Shown here piece by piece: positions 30,718 to 39,847 of a DNA stretch of 51,881 nt. The stretch is from Ruegeria sp. YS9. GTDB taxonomy: Bacteria; Pseudomonadota; Alphaproteobacteria; Rhodobacterales; Rhodobacteraceae. The stretch spans positions 1 to 51,881 of the forward strand of contig NZ_CP102413.1 in NCBI RefSeq assembly GCF_024628725.1, read 5' to 3'. The notes beneath the pieces were generated by a model that was not told the origin of the DNA, ran no database searches, and saw only the letters and a list, made by a program, of their open reading frames with translations. How positions within the stretch are numbered: the stretch's first letter is position 1; the number at the start of each line of letters is the position of its first letter. Made by a program: the position numbers and the translations under genes.

Positions 30718-33618
30718 ATGGCACACCGAGTAGTCCTGACAGCGCGACAACGCGCGGCGCTTTTTGATCTTCCCACCGATGAAGCTTCGCTGTTGAGGCA
30801 CTACACCTTGGATGATGAAGACATCGAGCATATCGGCACCCGGCGGCGGCCTGAAAATCAGCTCGGCTTTGCGCTTCAGCTTTGTGCCTTTCGGTATCCA
30901 GGTCGCCTGCTGAAAGCAGGAGAAGTCATTCCTGAACCCGTTTGCCGCTTTGTGGCCGCGCAGCTCGGATTAAAACCAGATAATCTCCTGCCATATGCCA
31001 CGCGAGAAAAGACCCGCCGGGAACATCTGGATGCTCTGCGCAAGATGTACGGGTACAAGATGTTCTCCGGCAAGCGCGCCAAAAAGATGCGGAACTGGCT
31101 GGACCGAAATGCCCAAGCCGCGCAATCCAGTCAGGCTCTGGTGCGTGGGTTCGCAGAAGAATGCCGCAGACAGCAGATCATTCTGCCGGGAACTTCGGTC
31201 ATCGAACGTCATTGTGCTGATGCATTGGTCGCCGCTGAACATAGAATTGAGGCGCGCATAGCCGCTCGCCTCGATGCAAATGCGCGCGCCAAGCTCGAAA
31301 AATTGCTGGCCGAAGAGGTGGGTGGTCGGGTCAGTCGGTTTGTCTGGTTACGGCGGTTTGAGGTTGGAAAAAACTCTGCCGACATCAACCGCCAGCTCAA
31401 CCGATTGGAATTTCTGCAACGGCTCGCGTTGCCACCAGCAATCCTCGACGACATCCCGGCGCACCGGGTCGCGCAATTGCGCCGCCAAGGCGAAAGGTAT
31501 TTCACGGATGGGCTTCGAGACATCACCAGTGATCGTCGTTTGGCCATCCTTGCCACCTGCATCGTGGAATGGTCGGCTGCCATTGCAGACACTGTGGTCG
31601 AGACCCATGACCGGATCGTGGGGTCGATCTGGCGAGAGGCAAAGAGGATTTGCGATGCCCGTGTTACAGAGGCGCAATCGGAGATCGCAGCGACTTTAGC
31701 GGGGTTCGAGACGTTGGGCACGACCTTGCTGCTGGCAAAAGGTGATGACACGGCTGTCGCCGGTGCTGTGGATGCGTCCTGTGGTTGGGGCATGCTGGAA
31801 AACCTCGTCGCAACGGCAGGAGCGCTCGGCAAGACCGTCAAAGCGGATGCCTTGGCTTACGTCGAGAAGGGGTATCACCGCTTCAAGCTCTATGCCCCGC
31901 GAATGCTGGCGGCCTTGGACATTGCCTGCGCCAGCGTGACGGAACCCTTGCTCGCAGCGGCTGATGTGATCCGCGACAAGCAGGATATCCCAAGCCGGTC
32001 TGCGCCGTTTCTGAAACCGCAGTCGAAATGGCGAGGCCACCTGCAGAATCCAGAAACCAACCGGGAGCGTCTTTGGGTCGTCGCGGTATTGTTCCATCTG
32101 CGCGAAGCCTTCAGATCCGGGGATGTCTGGCTTGCTCATTCCCGCCGCTACAGCGACATGAAACAGGGCCTGGTTCCGGTCGAGGCCGCTCAAACCATGG
32201 GGCTGTCGATGCCATTGGAACCGGACGTCTGGATCGCAGATCGAAAACAACGGCTGGAAGACGGGCTGCACAGGCTTGCCATGGCGGTCAAAAATGGAAC
32301 CCTCCCCGGCGGCGTCATCGAGGATGGCCGCTTGCGCGTCGACCGGCTTGAAGCTGATGTACCTGCGGAGGCCGATAGCCTCATCCTTGATCTTTATCGC
32401 CGTCTGCCAGAGGTGAGGATAACGGATATCCTTATGGACGTGGACAATGATACCGGGTTCACCGATGCCTTCACCCATCTGCGCACCGGGGCACCGTGCA
32501 AAGACAGGCTCGGATTGTTGAACGTCATTCTCGCTGAGGGTCTAAATCTTGGGCTGAGTAAGATGGCCGGAGCTAGCAGCACGCATAGTTTTACCCAACT
32601 GGCGCGACTTTCGAACTGGCATGTGGAAAGCGAGGCTATCAATCGGGCATTGGCCAACGTGATCGAAGCGCAAGCACAGTTGCCAATGGCAAAGTACTGG
32701 GGTGCCGGTGAAACTGCTTCCAGTGACGGGCAATTCTTTCCGACCACGCGGCAAGGCGAGGCGATGAATCTGATCAATGCGAAGTACGGTCATGAACCCG
32801 GCCTGAAAGCCTATACCCATGTAACAGATCAGTATGGCCCCTTTGCTGCGCAGGTTATCCCTGCCACGGTGAACGAGGCCCCATATATATTGGATGGGTT
32901 GCTGATGAACCCGACCGGAAAACGGATCAAAGAACAGTATGCCGATACTGGTGGCTTCACCGATCTTGTGTTCGCCGCCACTTCGCTGCTTGGCTATCTG
33001 TTCATCCCGCGCATCAGGGATTTGCCGTCTAAACGGCTGCATGTCTTTGATCGGCGCAGTGTCCCGACTGAGCTGAAGGGCTTGGTGGGTGACAAAATCC
33101 GGGAAACCACCATCATCGCCAACTGGCCGGATGTTCTGCGCTGCATTGCGACGATGCTTTCCGGCAGGATGCAACCCAGTCAACTCCTGAAGAAACTGGC
33201 GGCGCGGCCGAGACAACACGACCTGGCCATTGCCCTACGCGAAATCGGGCGGGTTGAACGAACACTCTTCATCATCGAATGGGCGCTCGACACGGATATG
33301 CAGCGTCGCGCCAACATTGGTCTCAATAAAGGTGAGGCGCACCATGCTTTGAAAAGTGCCCTACGGATTGGTCGGCAGGGAGAAATCAGAGATCGCACAA
33401 TCGAAGGTCAACACTTCCGCATTGCAGGACTGAACCTGCTCACCGCAATCATCATCTACTGGAATACAAAACAGCTCGGCATAGCGGTCGCGCAGCGGAA
33501 AAAGGCCGGGTTGGACACGCCAGCCTATCTTCTTTCACACATCTCGCCCCTTGGATGGGCACATATTATCCTCACCGGTGAATATAGGTGGCGACAGATC
33601 GAAGCCATTGCCACTTAG
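30718..33618 (+). CDS. tnpA: Tn3-family transposase TnpA
   Basis: 966 residues, full length for the DDE transposases of Tn3 elements. The N-terminal DUF4158-like part (DLPTDEASLLRHYTLDDEDI, RRRPENQLGFALQLCAFRYP) is followed by the catalytic Tn3 domain (WGAGETASSDGQFFPTTRQG with an Asp, and YTHVTDQYGPFAAQVI with the second). No frameshift. It cuts at the 38-bp repeats and makes the 5-bp duplications. Confidence 0.96.
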   Translation: MAHRVVLTARQRAALFDLPTDEASLLRHYTLDDEDIEHIGTRRRPENQLGFALQLCAFRYPGRLLKAGEVIPEPVCRFVAAQLGLKPDNLLPYATREKTRREHLDALRKMYGYKMFSGKRAKKMRNWLDRNAQAAQSSQALVRGFAEECRRQQIILPGTSVIERHCADALVAAEHRIEARIAARLDANARAKLEKLLAEEVGGRVSRFVWLRRFEVGKNSADINRQLNRLEFLQRLALPPAILDDIPAHRVAQLRRQGERYFTDGLRDITSDRRLAILATCIVEWSAAIADTVVETHDRIVGSIWREAKRICDARVTEAQSEIAATLAGFETLGTTLLLAKGDDTAVAGAVDASCGWGMLENLVATAGALGKTVKADALAYVEKGYHRFKLYAPRMLAALDIACASVTEPLLAAADVIRDKQDIPSRSAPFLKPQSKWRGHLQNPETNRERLWVVAVLFHLREAFRSGDVWLAHSRRYSDMKQGLVPVEAAQTMGLSMPLEPDVWIADRKQRLEDGLHRLAMAVKNGTLPGGVIEDGRLRVDRLEADVPAEADSLILDLYRRLPEVRITDILMDVDNDTGFTDAFTHLRTGAPCKDRLGLLNVILAEGLNLGLSKMAGASSTHSFTQLARLSNWHVESEAINRALANVIEAQAQLPMAKYWGAGETASSDGQFFPTTRQGEAMNLINAKYGHEPGLKAYTHVTDQYGPFAAQVIPATVNEAPYILDGLLMNPTGKRIKEQYADTGGFTDLVFAATSLLGYLFIPRIRDLPSKRLHVFDRRSVPTELKGLVGDKIRETTIIANWPDVLRCIATMLSGRMQPSQLLKKLAARPRQHDLAIALREIGRVERTLFIIEWALDTDMQRRANIGLNKGEAHHALKSALRIGRQGEIRDRTIEGQHFRIAGLNLLTAIIIYWNTKQLGIAVAQRKKAGLDTPAYLLSHISPLGWAHIILTGEYRWRQIEAIAT

Positions 33619-33783
33619 AAGGGCCGGGCGCTCATTCGGTCTCAATACCCTCCTGAAGCACATGCTTCGGGTAGGTAGATTAGTTTTGGCAAAACTGCCA
33701 CACGACCTTACAAATAACAGCATTGCGGCGTATTTTTTTCAAACTTTATTTGTATCCGAACTAAATCGAGTACGTTGTTTTGA

Positions 33784-36618
33784 ATGAGTGAAGCTTTGGT
33801 AAGAATGAGAAAAAACGAAAAACAGGCATGTTTGAGAACAACCCTGAAGGATGAACACACCTATACTTCAGGGTCACGCGTCCAGATTTTTGCGTGGTCG
33901 CTCCTGTCGACGACATTGATGACTTCTGGCGCATATGCTCAGAGCTTTACGATCCAAAACGGACAGATTGTTGGTCAACAAACCCTGACAACTCCTGGTG
34001 ATGTGGGTACAGTGGATGCCGGTGGGACCATCAATGCCGGGGGTGATGGCATCGTTGATGCCGGGGCCGTCGATAACCTGACCGTGCTAAACAATGGATC
34101 AATTGTTTCTGGCGCTAACGGTGTGAACTTTGATGGGAACTCTAGCGCTCTCACAAACAACGGGGGCATCACCGCAACAGTTGATGGTCTTCGGTTCCAG
34201 GACGGGTCAGTTGTGACCAACGGTGGTACAATTTCAGCCAGCGATGATGGCCTGGATGGACAAGATTCAAACACGATAACGAATAATGGCACAATTACAT
34301 CAGCAGGGAGTGGTAGTTCTGCTAATAACAACAGCATCGAGGTTCAGGACAACAACACCGTAACAAACAACGGAACGTTGATTTCAGCAGACGATGTAAT
34401 TGATGCCGGTGATACTAACACCCTCGTAAACTCTGCCACTGGTATCATCAATGCAGGCGACGACGGTTTTGATATCGGAGATGGGAATAGCGTCACAAAC
34501 CGCGGAACAATAACAGCCACAGACCGGGGGATTCAAGCAGGTGATGATCTTACGGCCATCAATTCGGGAACTATCACCGCGGGTGACGATGGTATCCTTG
34601 GTCAAGACAACGGGTTTGTAGACAATTCCGGCACCGTTACGACGACCAGTGGAGGCACCGGAAATGTGGCCGTTGCTTTGAACAATGGCACGGTCATCAA
34701 CTCCGGTACGTTAGATGGCGGGATTGGCATTCAGTTCGCCACCGGCATGGGAACGGTTATCAGTTCTGGCGCAATTACCGGCCGAGCCGGTACGGCGCTG
34801 GATTTTGCTCTGGGCGCCTTTGATGATCAGGCAACGTTACAGACCGGGAGCACTACAACCGGTAATATTCTACTCAAAGGTGGGAATGACACGCTGACCA
34901 GTGATGGAGGAATTGTTGGTGATATTCTCGCAGACACCGGCGATGATTCCGCAACCTTTACCAGCAACAGCACAACGGTGGGCCAAATACTGATGGGGGA
35001 CGGCTCCGATCTTGTAACCTTTTCAGGTGGAGATTTCAGCGGCGTTACCCTGTTCGATGGCGGCGATGATACTGGCCTTGCCGACGGATTTGTCGACGTT
35101 CTGACCTTTACCGGAACCAGCGGGGCTCTGACCGGCACGAATGTCATCAACTGGGAGAACGTAGTGATCGGAGCAGGGTCCACGATTTCGTTCACTGATA
35201 ACCTGCTCGTCGCAGGAGCGCTTCAAACCAATGCAGGCGGTATTCTGAATGCCGCTGGCGGGTTTTCTCTGACCGGCGCACTGACGAACAATGGGATAGT
35301 GTCCACCCGAAATGGTGCGGCAGGGGATGTGGTGTCTGTGAGCGGCGATTATTCCGGCAGCGGTCAGTTGCAAGTTGATGTCGATTTCACCTCAGATACA
35401 GCGGATTCGTTGCAAGTCGCCGGTGACGTGAACGGGGGAACAACAGCCATCGCCGTAACCGATGTCTCAACAGGTCTGGCATCAGGCAATGACGTTCTGG
35501 TCGTTGATGTGGCCGGGACAACATCCGCCGGTGACTTTGCGCTGGCGAGTGGCCCGGTCGCATCCGGGGCTTTCTCTTATGACCTTGAGCTCATTGGCAG
35601 CCAATTCTTTCTAAGCAGCATCGGCGTAAATGGAACCGGAGCGGTTTATGAGGCAACGCCTTCGGTGCTGCTCGGCTTCACAGACCTGCCGACACTGGAA
35701 CAACGTGTTGGTCAGAGGCAATGGTTGTCTCGGGACAGTGAGCGGGGCCCGGTACAACCTCAGGAAGGCGCGTGGCTGCGCCTTTATGGTAACCGTTTTG
35801 ACATTTCACCCGACTCCAGCACCTCAGGTCTGAATTACGACACACAAAGATGGGGCCTCCAGTTCGGTGCGGATGTTGCTATTGACGAAGGTGACAACGG
35901 GTTTTGGGTTGTGGGTGTTACAGGTCAACTTGGCAGCGTTAGCGCGGATGTGACAAACGCTCTTGGGCGCGGCGATATCGATGCAGACGGGGTCGGGATT
36001 GGCGCAACTGCAACCTGGTATGGAAATTCCGGCACTTACTTCGATGCCCAGGCACAGTTGAACTGGATAGATACTGATTTTTCATCGTCAACCAGTGGAT
36101 CATTAGGATCGGATGTTTCCTCGAAAGCCTATGCTTTGAGTTTCGAGGTCGGCCATCTGTACGAACTGGATGAACAGAACGCTCTTGTGCCGCAAGCGCA
36201 GCTGACCTGGGGCGGCTGGGATGGAGATGATTTTACCGACAACGCGGGGAATGTTGTAGATTTCAACTCAGAAACTAGCCTGATCGGCCGCATTGGTCTG
36301 GCCTATGAGCATGAGTACACTGAAGGATATTTCTTTGGCGATCATAGCCGGGGTGCTGGATATGCCGGGCACCGTGAAAAAGTCTACGTCATCGGAAACA
36401 TCCTGCACCAGTTTGCGGGATCGACAACAGTTGGCGTTTCTGGAAGCAACCTGTCGTTGGAAAACCAGACGACATGGGCTGAAATTGGTCTCGGTGGGTC
36501 GATTGTTTGGGAAGAAGATAAAACGCTCTACCTTGAAGCCGCCTATAGCTCATCACTAGATGGCGGCGGAGATAGTCACGGATATGGTTTAACAGCAGGA
36601 TTCAGGATGCTTTGGTGA
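33784..36618 (+). CDS. Type Va autotransporter, passenger gene of the transposon
   Basis: 944 residues. An extended signal peptide of about 52 residues (hydrophobic QIFAWSLLSTTLMTSGAYAQ) precedes a passenger of about 600 residues made of repeats around NNGTITA, GGTISASDDG and TNNGTLISADD, a beta-helix pattern. The C-terminal beta-barrel (about 660-944) starts GAWLRLYGNRFDISP and ends GLTAGFRMLW with the terminal aromatic needed for BAM insertion. It likely displays a surface adhesin-like helix. Asp-rich repeats (DAGGDGIVDAG) could bind calcium. It is enclosed by the Tn3 ends, an unusual cargo. The 33619-33783 gap has a CCTGAAGC/GCTTCGGG hairpin. Confidence 0.93.
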   Translation: MSEALVRMRKNEKQACLRTTLKDEHTYTSGSRVQIFAWSLLSTTLMTSGAYAQSFTIQNGQIVGQQTLTTPGDVGTVDAGGTINAGGDGIVDAGAVDNLTVLNNGSIVSGANGVNFDGNSSALTNNGGITATVDGLRFQDGSVVTNGGTISASDDGLDGQDSNTITNNGTITSAGSGSSANNNSIEVQDNNTVTNNGTLISADDVIDAGDTNTLVNSATGIINAGDDGFDIGDGNSVTNRGTITATDRGIQAGDDLTAINSGTITAGDDGILGQDNGFVDNSGTVTTTSGGTGNVAVALNNGTVINSGTLDGGIGIQFATGMGTVISSGAITGRAGTALDFALGAFDDQATLQTGSTTTGNILLKGGNDTLTSDGGIVGDILADTGDDSATFTSNSTTVGQILMGDGSDLVTFSGGDFSGVTLFDGGDDTGLADGFVDVLTFTGTSGALTGTNVINWENVVIGAGSTISFTDNLLVAGALQTNAGGILNAAGGFSLTGALTNNGIVSTRNGAAGDVVSVSGDYSGSGQLQVDVDFTSDTADSLQVAGDVNGGTTAIAVTDVSTGLASGNDVLVVDVAGTTSAGDFALASGPVASGAFSYDLELIGSQFFLSSIGVNGTGAVYEATPSVLLGFTDLPTLEQRVGQRQWLSRDSERGPVQPQEGAWLRLYGNRFDISPDSSTSGLNYDTQRWGLQFGADVAIDEGDNGFWVVGVTGQLGSVSADVTNALGRGDIDADGVGIGATATWYGNSGTYFDAQAQLNWIDTDFSSSTSGSLGSDVSSKAYALSFEVGHLYELDEQNALVPQAQLTWGGWDGDDFTDNAGNVVDFNSETSLIGRIGLAYEHEYTEGYFFGDHSRGAGYAGHREKVYVIGNILHQFAGSTTVGVSGSNLSLENQTTWAEIGLGGSIVWEEDKTLYLEAAYSSSLDGGGDSHGYGLTAGFRMLW

Positions 36619-36773
36619 AATATCGCATCAACAGGCGGAGCAGTTTTCACTCGCCGGACCTGAATGACGTTCATCATTCCCTCTGGTAAGTGACCGGGCC
36701 CCATCAGCACGAAGCCTTCCGAAAAATGCGGCTGAAAGGCAGTTATCCAATCTACCTGCATGAAGAAATCTCT

Positions 36774-36811
36774 TACCGCCCTATTCTGCACTTAGCCGGA
36801 GTCGACCCCAT
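36774..36811 (-). repeat. Right inverted repeat of the Tn3-family element
   Basis: The reverse complement begins GGGGTCGACTCCGGCTAA; followed by ATATG at 36812-36816. Between the autotransporter stop and this repeat (36619-36773) lies a short open frame on the minus strand that looks like a relic or noise. Confidence 0.92.
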
Positions 36812-36846
36812 ATGCTATGTTTGGCGCACAGGCATTAGGCTGGATG

Positions 36847-37068
36847 CTATTCGTACACCACATCGGTCTTGCGACCGTCTTTCCACATGGGCACCTGTGA
36901 CCCTGTGTTCCATTCATAGAGCCAACCAACGACCTCCCCCGTGGATCGGTCGAGTATCCGTTTGATCGGCTCAGCGTGAAGCCGAGTTTTGCTAACCGGT
37001 GCTTGATTGGGGTCCATCATGTCGATGGGTTGCGACCCTCGGTCGGGGCGGATTTCTGTCTCCAACAT
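36847..37068 (-). CDS. Conserved small protein (73 aa), paralogue of the gene at 9313
   Basis: ATG 37068 has GAAGG 7 bases upstream. The last 46 residues (RLHAEPIKRILDRSTGEVVG then WLYEWNTGSQVPMWKDGRKT) match the 50-aa protein at 9313 almost residue for residue. An extra N-terminal 25-residue acidic/proline segment is unique. No named family. Two diverged copies imply selection for this short fold. It stands alone between the transposon and the rcgA-like gene. Confidence 0.7.
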   Translation of the reverse strand: MLETEIRPDRGSQPIDMMDPNQAPVSKTRLHAEPIKRILDRSTGEVVGWLYEWNTGSQVPMWKDGRKTDVVYE

Positions 37069-37239
37069 ATTGTTACCTTCGGATGAATTTGAGTGCTTTG
37101 TCTTTCCACATTGCAGCGCGCTACCGGTGGAGTCGGTGGAAACGCGCCACAACACTGGGTTGATTGCATCGTGATTTGACAAAGGCACGAAATAGAACGA
37201 AACCAGACGAAGCAGAACGAAATGAAAGTTTGTAAGTGA

Positions 37240-38850
37240 TTGGAAAAGCGTGGTAAATTTTTTGTTCCGCCACCCAAAGACGGCAGTGATTTCAAGGAAC
37301 TATTCAAACACCTGACGGATGTGGGCGCTGGACGGCCAGTGGACCAAGACGGTTTGCCTCAAGGTCCGTGGACACCGGAACTCTTGGCGCGGGCAATTTC
37401 CCAGATCAACGCAAACCGCAACGGGATTGAGTTGCGGACTGTACAGCTTTGGTTTCAGGAAAATGACAAGGGCATAAGCGCAGACAACATCCGTTGGCTG
37501 GCGCGGATTTTTGGCTGTGGTGATCCAGATGCGTCCGGCGCATGGCAAGCTGAACTCAGCGCTGCAAACAGAAGGCTCATTGAGAAACGAAGAAAGAAGA
37601 AAGCGGGCAGCCAAACGCAACCAGGTTCGGATGAAGCGCAACGGCACGAAGTAGAAAACGTCGCCGTGATTGCTACGCCAGTAGCTCCGAGGCAAACCGG
37701 ACGTCGCTTCAATCTCGTGATTCAGACGGAAGCGATCTTTGGCAATCAAAGCTCTATGGCGTTACCGCTGGTGGTCTTTACAGGCGCGTGCGCCCTCGCC
37801 CTGATCGCATTCACCTTGAATGTTCATAGCGTCCTGTTCACCCCTGAAGGTGGACACACCAAACAGGTCGGTTTTTTGTGGGCACCTAATTGGACAATCG
37901 TGTTCCTGGCCGTCCTGCCGTTGTTCTTGGCTCTTTTGATCGAACTGTTGCGCTGCTGGAAAGAGGAATGGCGGCCGGAACTCGTGGCACTTGGAGATCC
38001 GTCGTCTCCAAGTGCCAGTTGGGAACGCAGGCTTAGGGCTGCATCCTATACGTTCTGGGCAACGTTCTTCATTACGGTGATAGTGGCATCCGGTTACAAC
38101 TGGACCGCAACACACCTCATCCCATTGCTGAATGGGGACACAGGCTCGTGGCCTGTTGATTGGGGCCGGATAGCAATCGTTCGCCCAGAACTCATTTCCG
38201 TGCCGAGTGCGATAGCGTTCTCAGGGCTGGTATTTCTATACAACGGTTTCGCTGCATATTTTTTCTTCACGGGCCATATCCTTCTTCACCTGATGAAGCA
38301 TGACTATCTGGATCTCGCCAAACGTCTGGAAAACAGGTTAGACAAGGAGACTGGCCGCGAATTTCAGAGCATCAGTCTCGCTCTGATGTATGGAATCTAC
38401 CGATGCACAGCCTTGGGGGTGGTGATCACTATCATGATGAAGCTCCAATCGAGCTTTCTTCAATCTGATAGCAGCAACCTAATCAAATGGCTGGTGGCCG
38501 ATTTCCAATCTTTGTTTGGAACCAACAATTCCAACGTCTCGGAAAGAGTTTCTTTCGGGATTGCGCCGGGGTTCTATTACAGCTTCTTTTGCCTGCTGGC
38601 GATTGTTGGGACATTCGCAAATGCGTCGATAAAGATAAGGTGGATGATGGCGCGGCTTAACGTTGCTAAGTCAGGCAATCGGTTCCTGTCACCTTGGGCG
38701 ATAATGGATGGCAGCATGGCTTTGCTCGTTGTCAGCTATTTCCTTATCGGTGCCCTACCCGGATTTTCCATATTCCTGCTTTTTTCGCTGGTCGTAACAG
38801 GATACTTGCTCACCAAACCTGCCTCCCCGTGGGGTCAGAGTTCCCGATAA
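37240..38850 (+). CDS. RcgA-like multi-pass membrane protein with XRE-like N-terminus
   Basis: 536 residues from TTG 37240, the only early in-frame start. Residues ~45-110 resemble a helix-turn-helix (ELRTVQLWFQENDKGISADN, then IRWLARIFGCGDPDASGAWQ). After a basic linker come 7-8 membrane segments (about 168-190, 218-236, 260-285, 310-345, 375-400, 445-465, 485-530). The layout fits the Rhodobacteraceae family that NCBI, as I recall, calls RcgA putative transporter. Upstream are GAACGAAA direct repeats (near 37187 and 37212). The hydrolase follows 11 bp downstream, so a pair. Substrate unknown. Confidence 0.7.
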   Translation: MEKRGKFFVPPPKDGSDFKELFKHLTDVGAGRPVDQDGLPQGPWTPELLARAISQINANRNGIELRTVQLWFQENDKGISADNIRWLARIFGCGDPDASGAWQAELSAANRRLIEKRRKKKAGSQTQPGSDEAQRHEVENVAVIATPVAPRQTGRRFNLVIQTEAIFGNQSSMALPLVVFTGACALALIAFTLNVHSVLFTPEGGHTKQVGFLWAPNWTIVFLAVLPLFLALLIELLRCWKEEWRPELVALGDPSSPSASWERRLRAASYTFWATFFITVIVASGYNWTATHLIPLLNGDTGSWPVDWGRIAIVRPELISVPSAIAFSGLVFLYNGFAAYFFFTGHILLHLMKHDYLDLAKRLENRLDKETGREFQSISLALMYGIYRCTALGVVITIMMKLQSSFLQSDSSNLIKWLVADFQSLFGTNNSNVSERVSFGIAPGFYYSFFCLLAIVGTFANASIKIRWMMARLNVAKSGNRFLSPWAIMDGSMALLVVSYFLIGALPGFSIFLLFSLVVTGYLLTKPASPWGQSSR

Positions 38851-38861
38851 GAAAGGTAGAC

Positions 38862-39824
38862 ATGAATCGTACTGGTGTGTTGGAAGAAGCGCCATTCTTC
38901 CCTGATGTGGCCGAGGGTCCGCGCAATGTAAATGCGTATTGGATTAACACCGACGACAAGGTGCGGCTTCGCGTTGCCCATTGGCCGTCCGAAGATGCCG
39001 CAAAAGGCACGGTGTTTGTGTTCCAGGGGCGAACGGAGAATATCGAGAAGTACGGTCGTGCGGTCGAAGCTCTGCAATCGGCAGGGTATTCAGCTTTCGC
39101 GATTGATTGGCGTGGTCAGGGGCTTTCTGATCGTGCTGACGAAGATCGCATGTTGGGCCATGTTGATAATTATTCCGATTATCAGAAAGACGTGGCGGCG
39201 ATGCTCAAAGCCGCCGAAGCGCTGGACGTTCCGAAGCCTTGGTTTCTGTTCGGGCACTCATTAGGGGCCTGTGTCGGCCTGCGGGCGCTGTCAGAGGGTT
39301 TGCCCATGTCGGCGTGTGCGTTCTCTGCGCCGTTGTGGGACATAAATCTGTCTGCGTTTCAGCGGTTCGCAGCGTGGCCTCTGACATGGACGGCCCAGCT
39401 CATTGGTAAGGGTCACGCCTATGCACCGGGCACGCGCGGGGAAAGCTATGTGCTGACGACCCCATTTGACGAAAACCGGCTGACCCACGACGAAAGCAGC
39501 TATCGTTATTATCAGAGCGTTTCAGAGAACTTGGAGGATCAGCAAGTCGGTGGACCAAGCATGGGCTGGCTGTATCAAACGCTCAAGGAAACAAAGGCGT
39601 TGTCAAAGATCGCGTCGCCTGACGTTCCGTGCATCACATTCTGCGGTGCCGAGGATAGCATTGTGGCTATCCCCGCTGTTGAGGATCGGATGGCCCGGTG
39701 GTCACGCGGGAAATTCGAGCTGATCCCAAACGCAAGACATGATGTTCTCTATGAGCTGCCTTCGATCCGCGAGAAGGTCATCACTGACATATGCGATCTG
39801 TTTTCAAAGGCTGGCGCAAAGTAG
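38862..39824 (+). CDS. Alpha/beta hydrolase (RcgR-like, putative lactone/ester hydrolase)
   Basis: 320 residues from ATG 38862, with GAAAGG 6 bases upstream. It has an alpha/beta-hydrolase fold of the monoglyceride-lipase type: oxyanion region VFQGRTENIEKYGR, nucleophile elbow LFGHSLGACVGL (GHSLG, Ser near residue 132), acid GAEDSIV and His in NARHDVLYEL. All catalytic residues are present. In Rhodobacteraceae a homologue next to rcgA is annotated, from memory, as RcgR putative quorum-lactone hydrolase. Next to a FadL porin (convergent) this suggests uptake and cleavage of a lipid-like signal or nutrient, which is inference. Confidence 0.82.
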   Translation: MNRTGVLEEAPFFPDVAEGPRNVNAYWINTDDKVRLRVAHWPSEDAAKGTVFVFQGRTENIEKYGRAVEALQSAGYSAFAIDWRGQGLSDRADEDRMLGHVDNYSDYQKDVAAMLKAAEALDVPKPWFLFGHSLGACVGLRALSEGLPMSACAFSAPLWDINLSAFQRFAAWPLTWTAQLIGKGHAYAPGTRGESYVLTTPFDENRLTHDESSYRYYQSVSENLEDQQVGGPSMGWLYQTLKETKALSKIASPDVPCITFCGAEDSIVAIPAVEDRMARWSRGKFELIPNARHDVLYELPSIREKVITDICDLFSKAGAK

Positions 39825-39847
39825 ACATAGGACGGCGCAAGGTCGGC

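Larger units (their letters stand above)
29962..36811. mobile_element. Tn3-family transposon with autotransporter passenger (6,850 bp)
   Basis: 38-bp inverted repeats begin GGGGTCGACTCCGGCT at 29962 and, reversed, at 36811; they differ at three positions. The 5-bp target duplication ATATG stands at 29957-29961 and 36812-36816. Genes: resolvase (leftward), res region, transposase (rightward), autotransporter. All hallmarks are intact, so the element is probably active and recently inserted. It lies between the exported protein and the 73-aa gene, outside the transfer genes. Confidence 0.95.

Noticed and set aside
36576..36791. 71-codon frame on the minus strand at the right end of the Tn3 element
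   Set aside because: It starts inside the inverted repeat, overlaps the autotransporter end, and has no ribosome-binding site; at most a relic.
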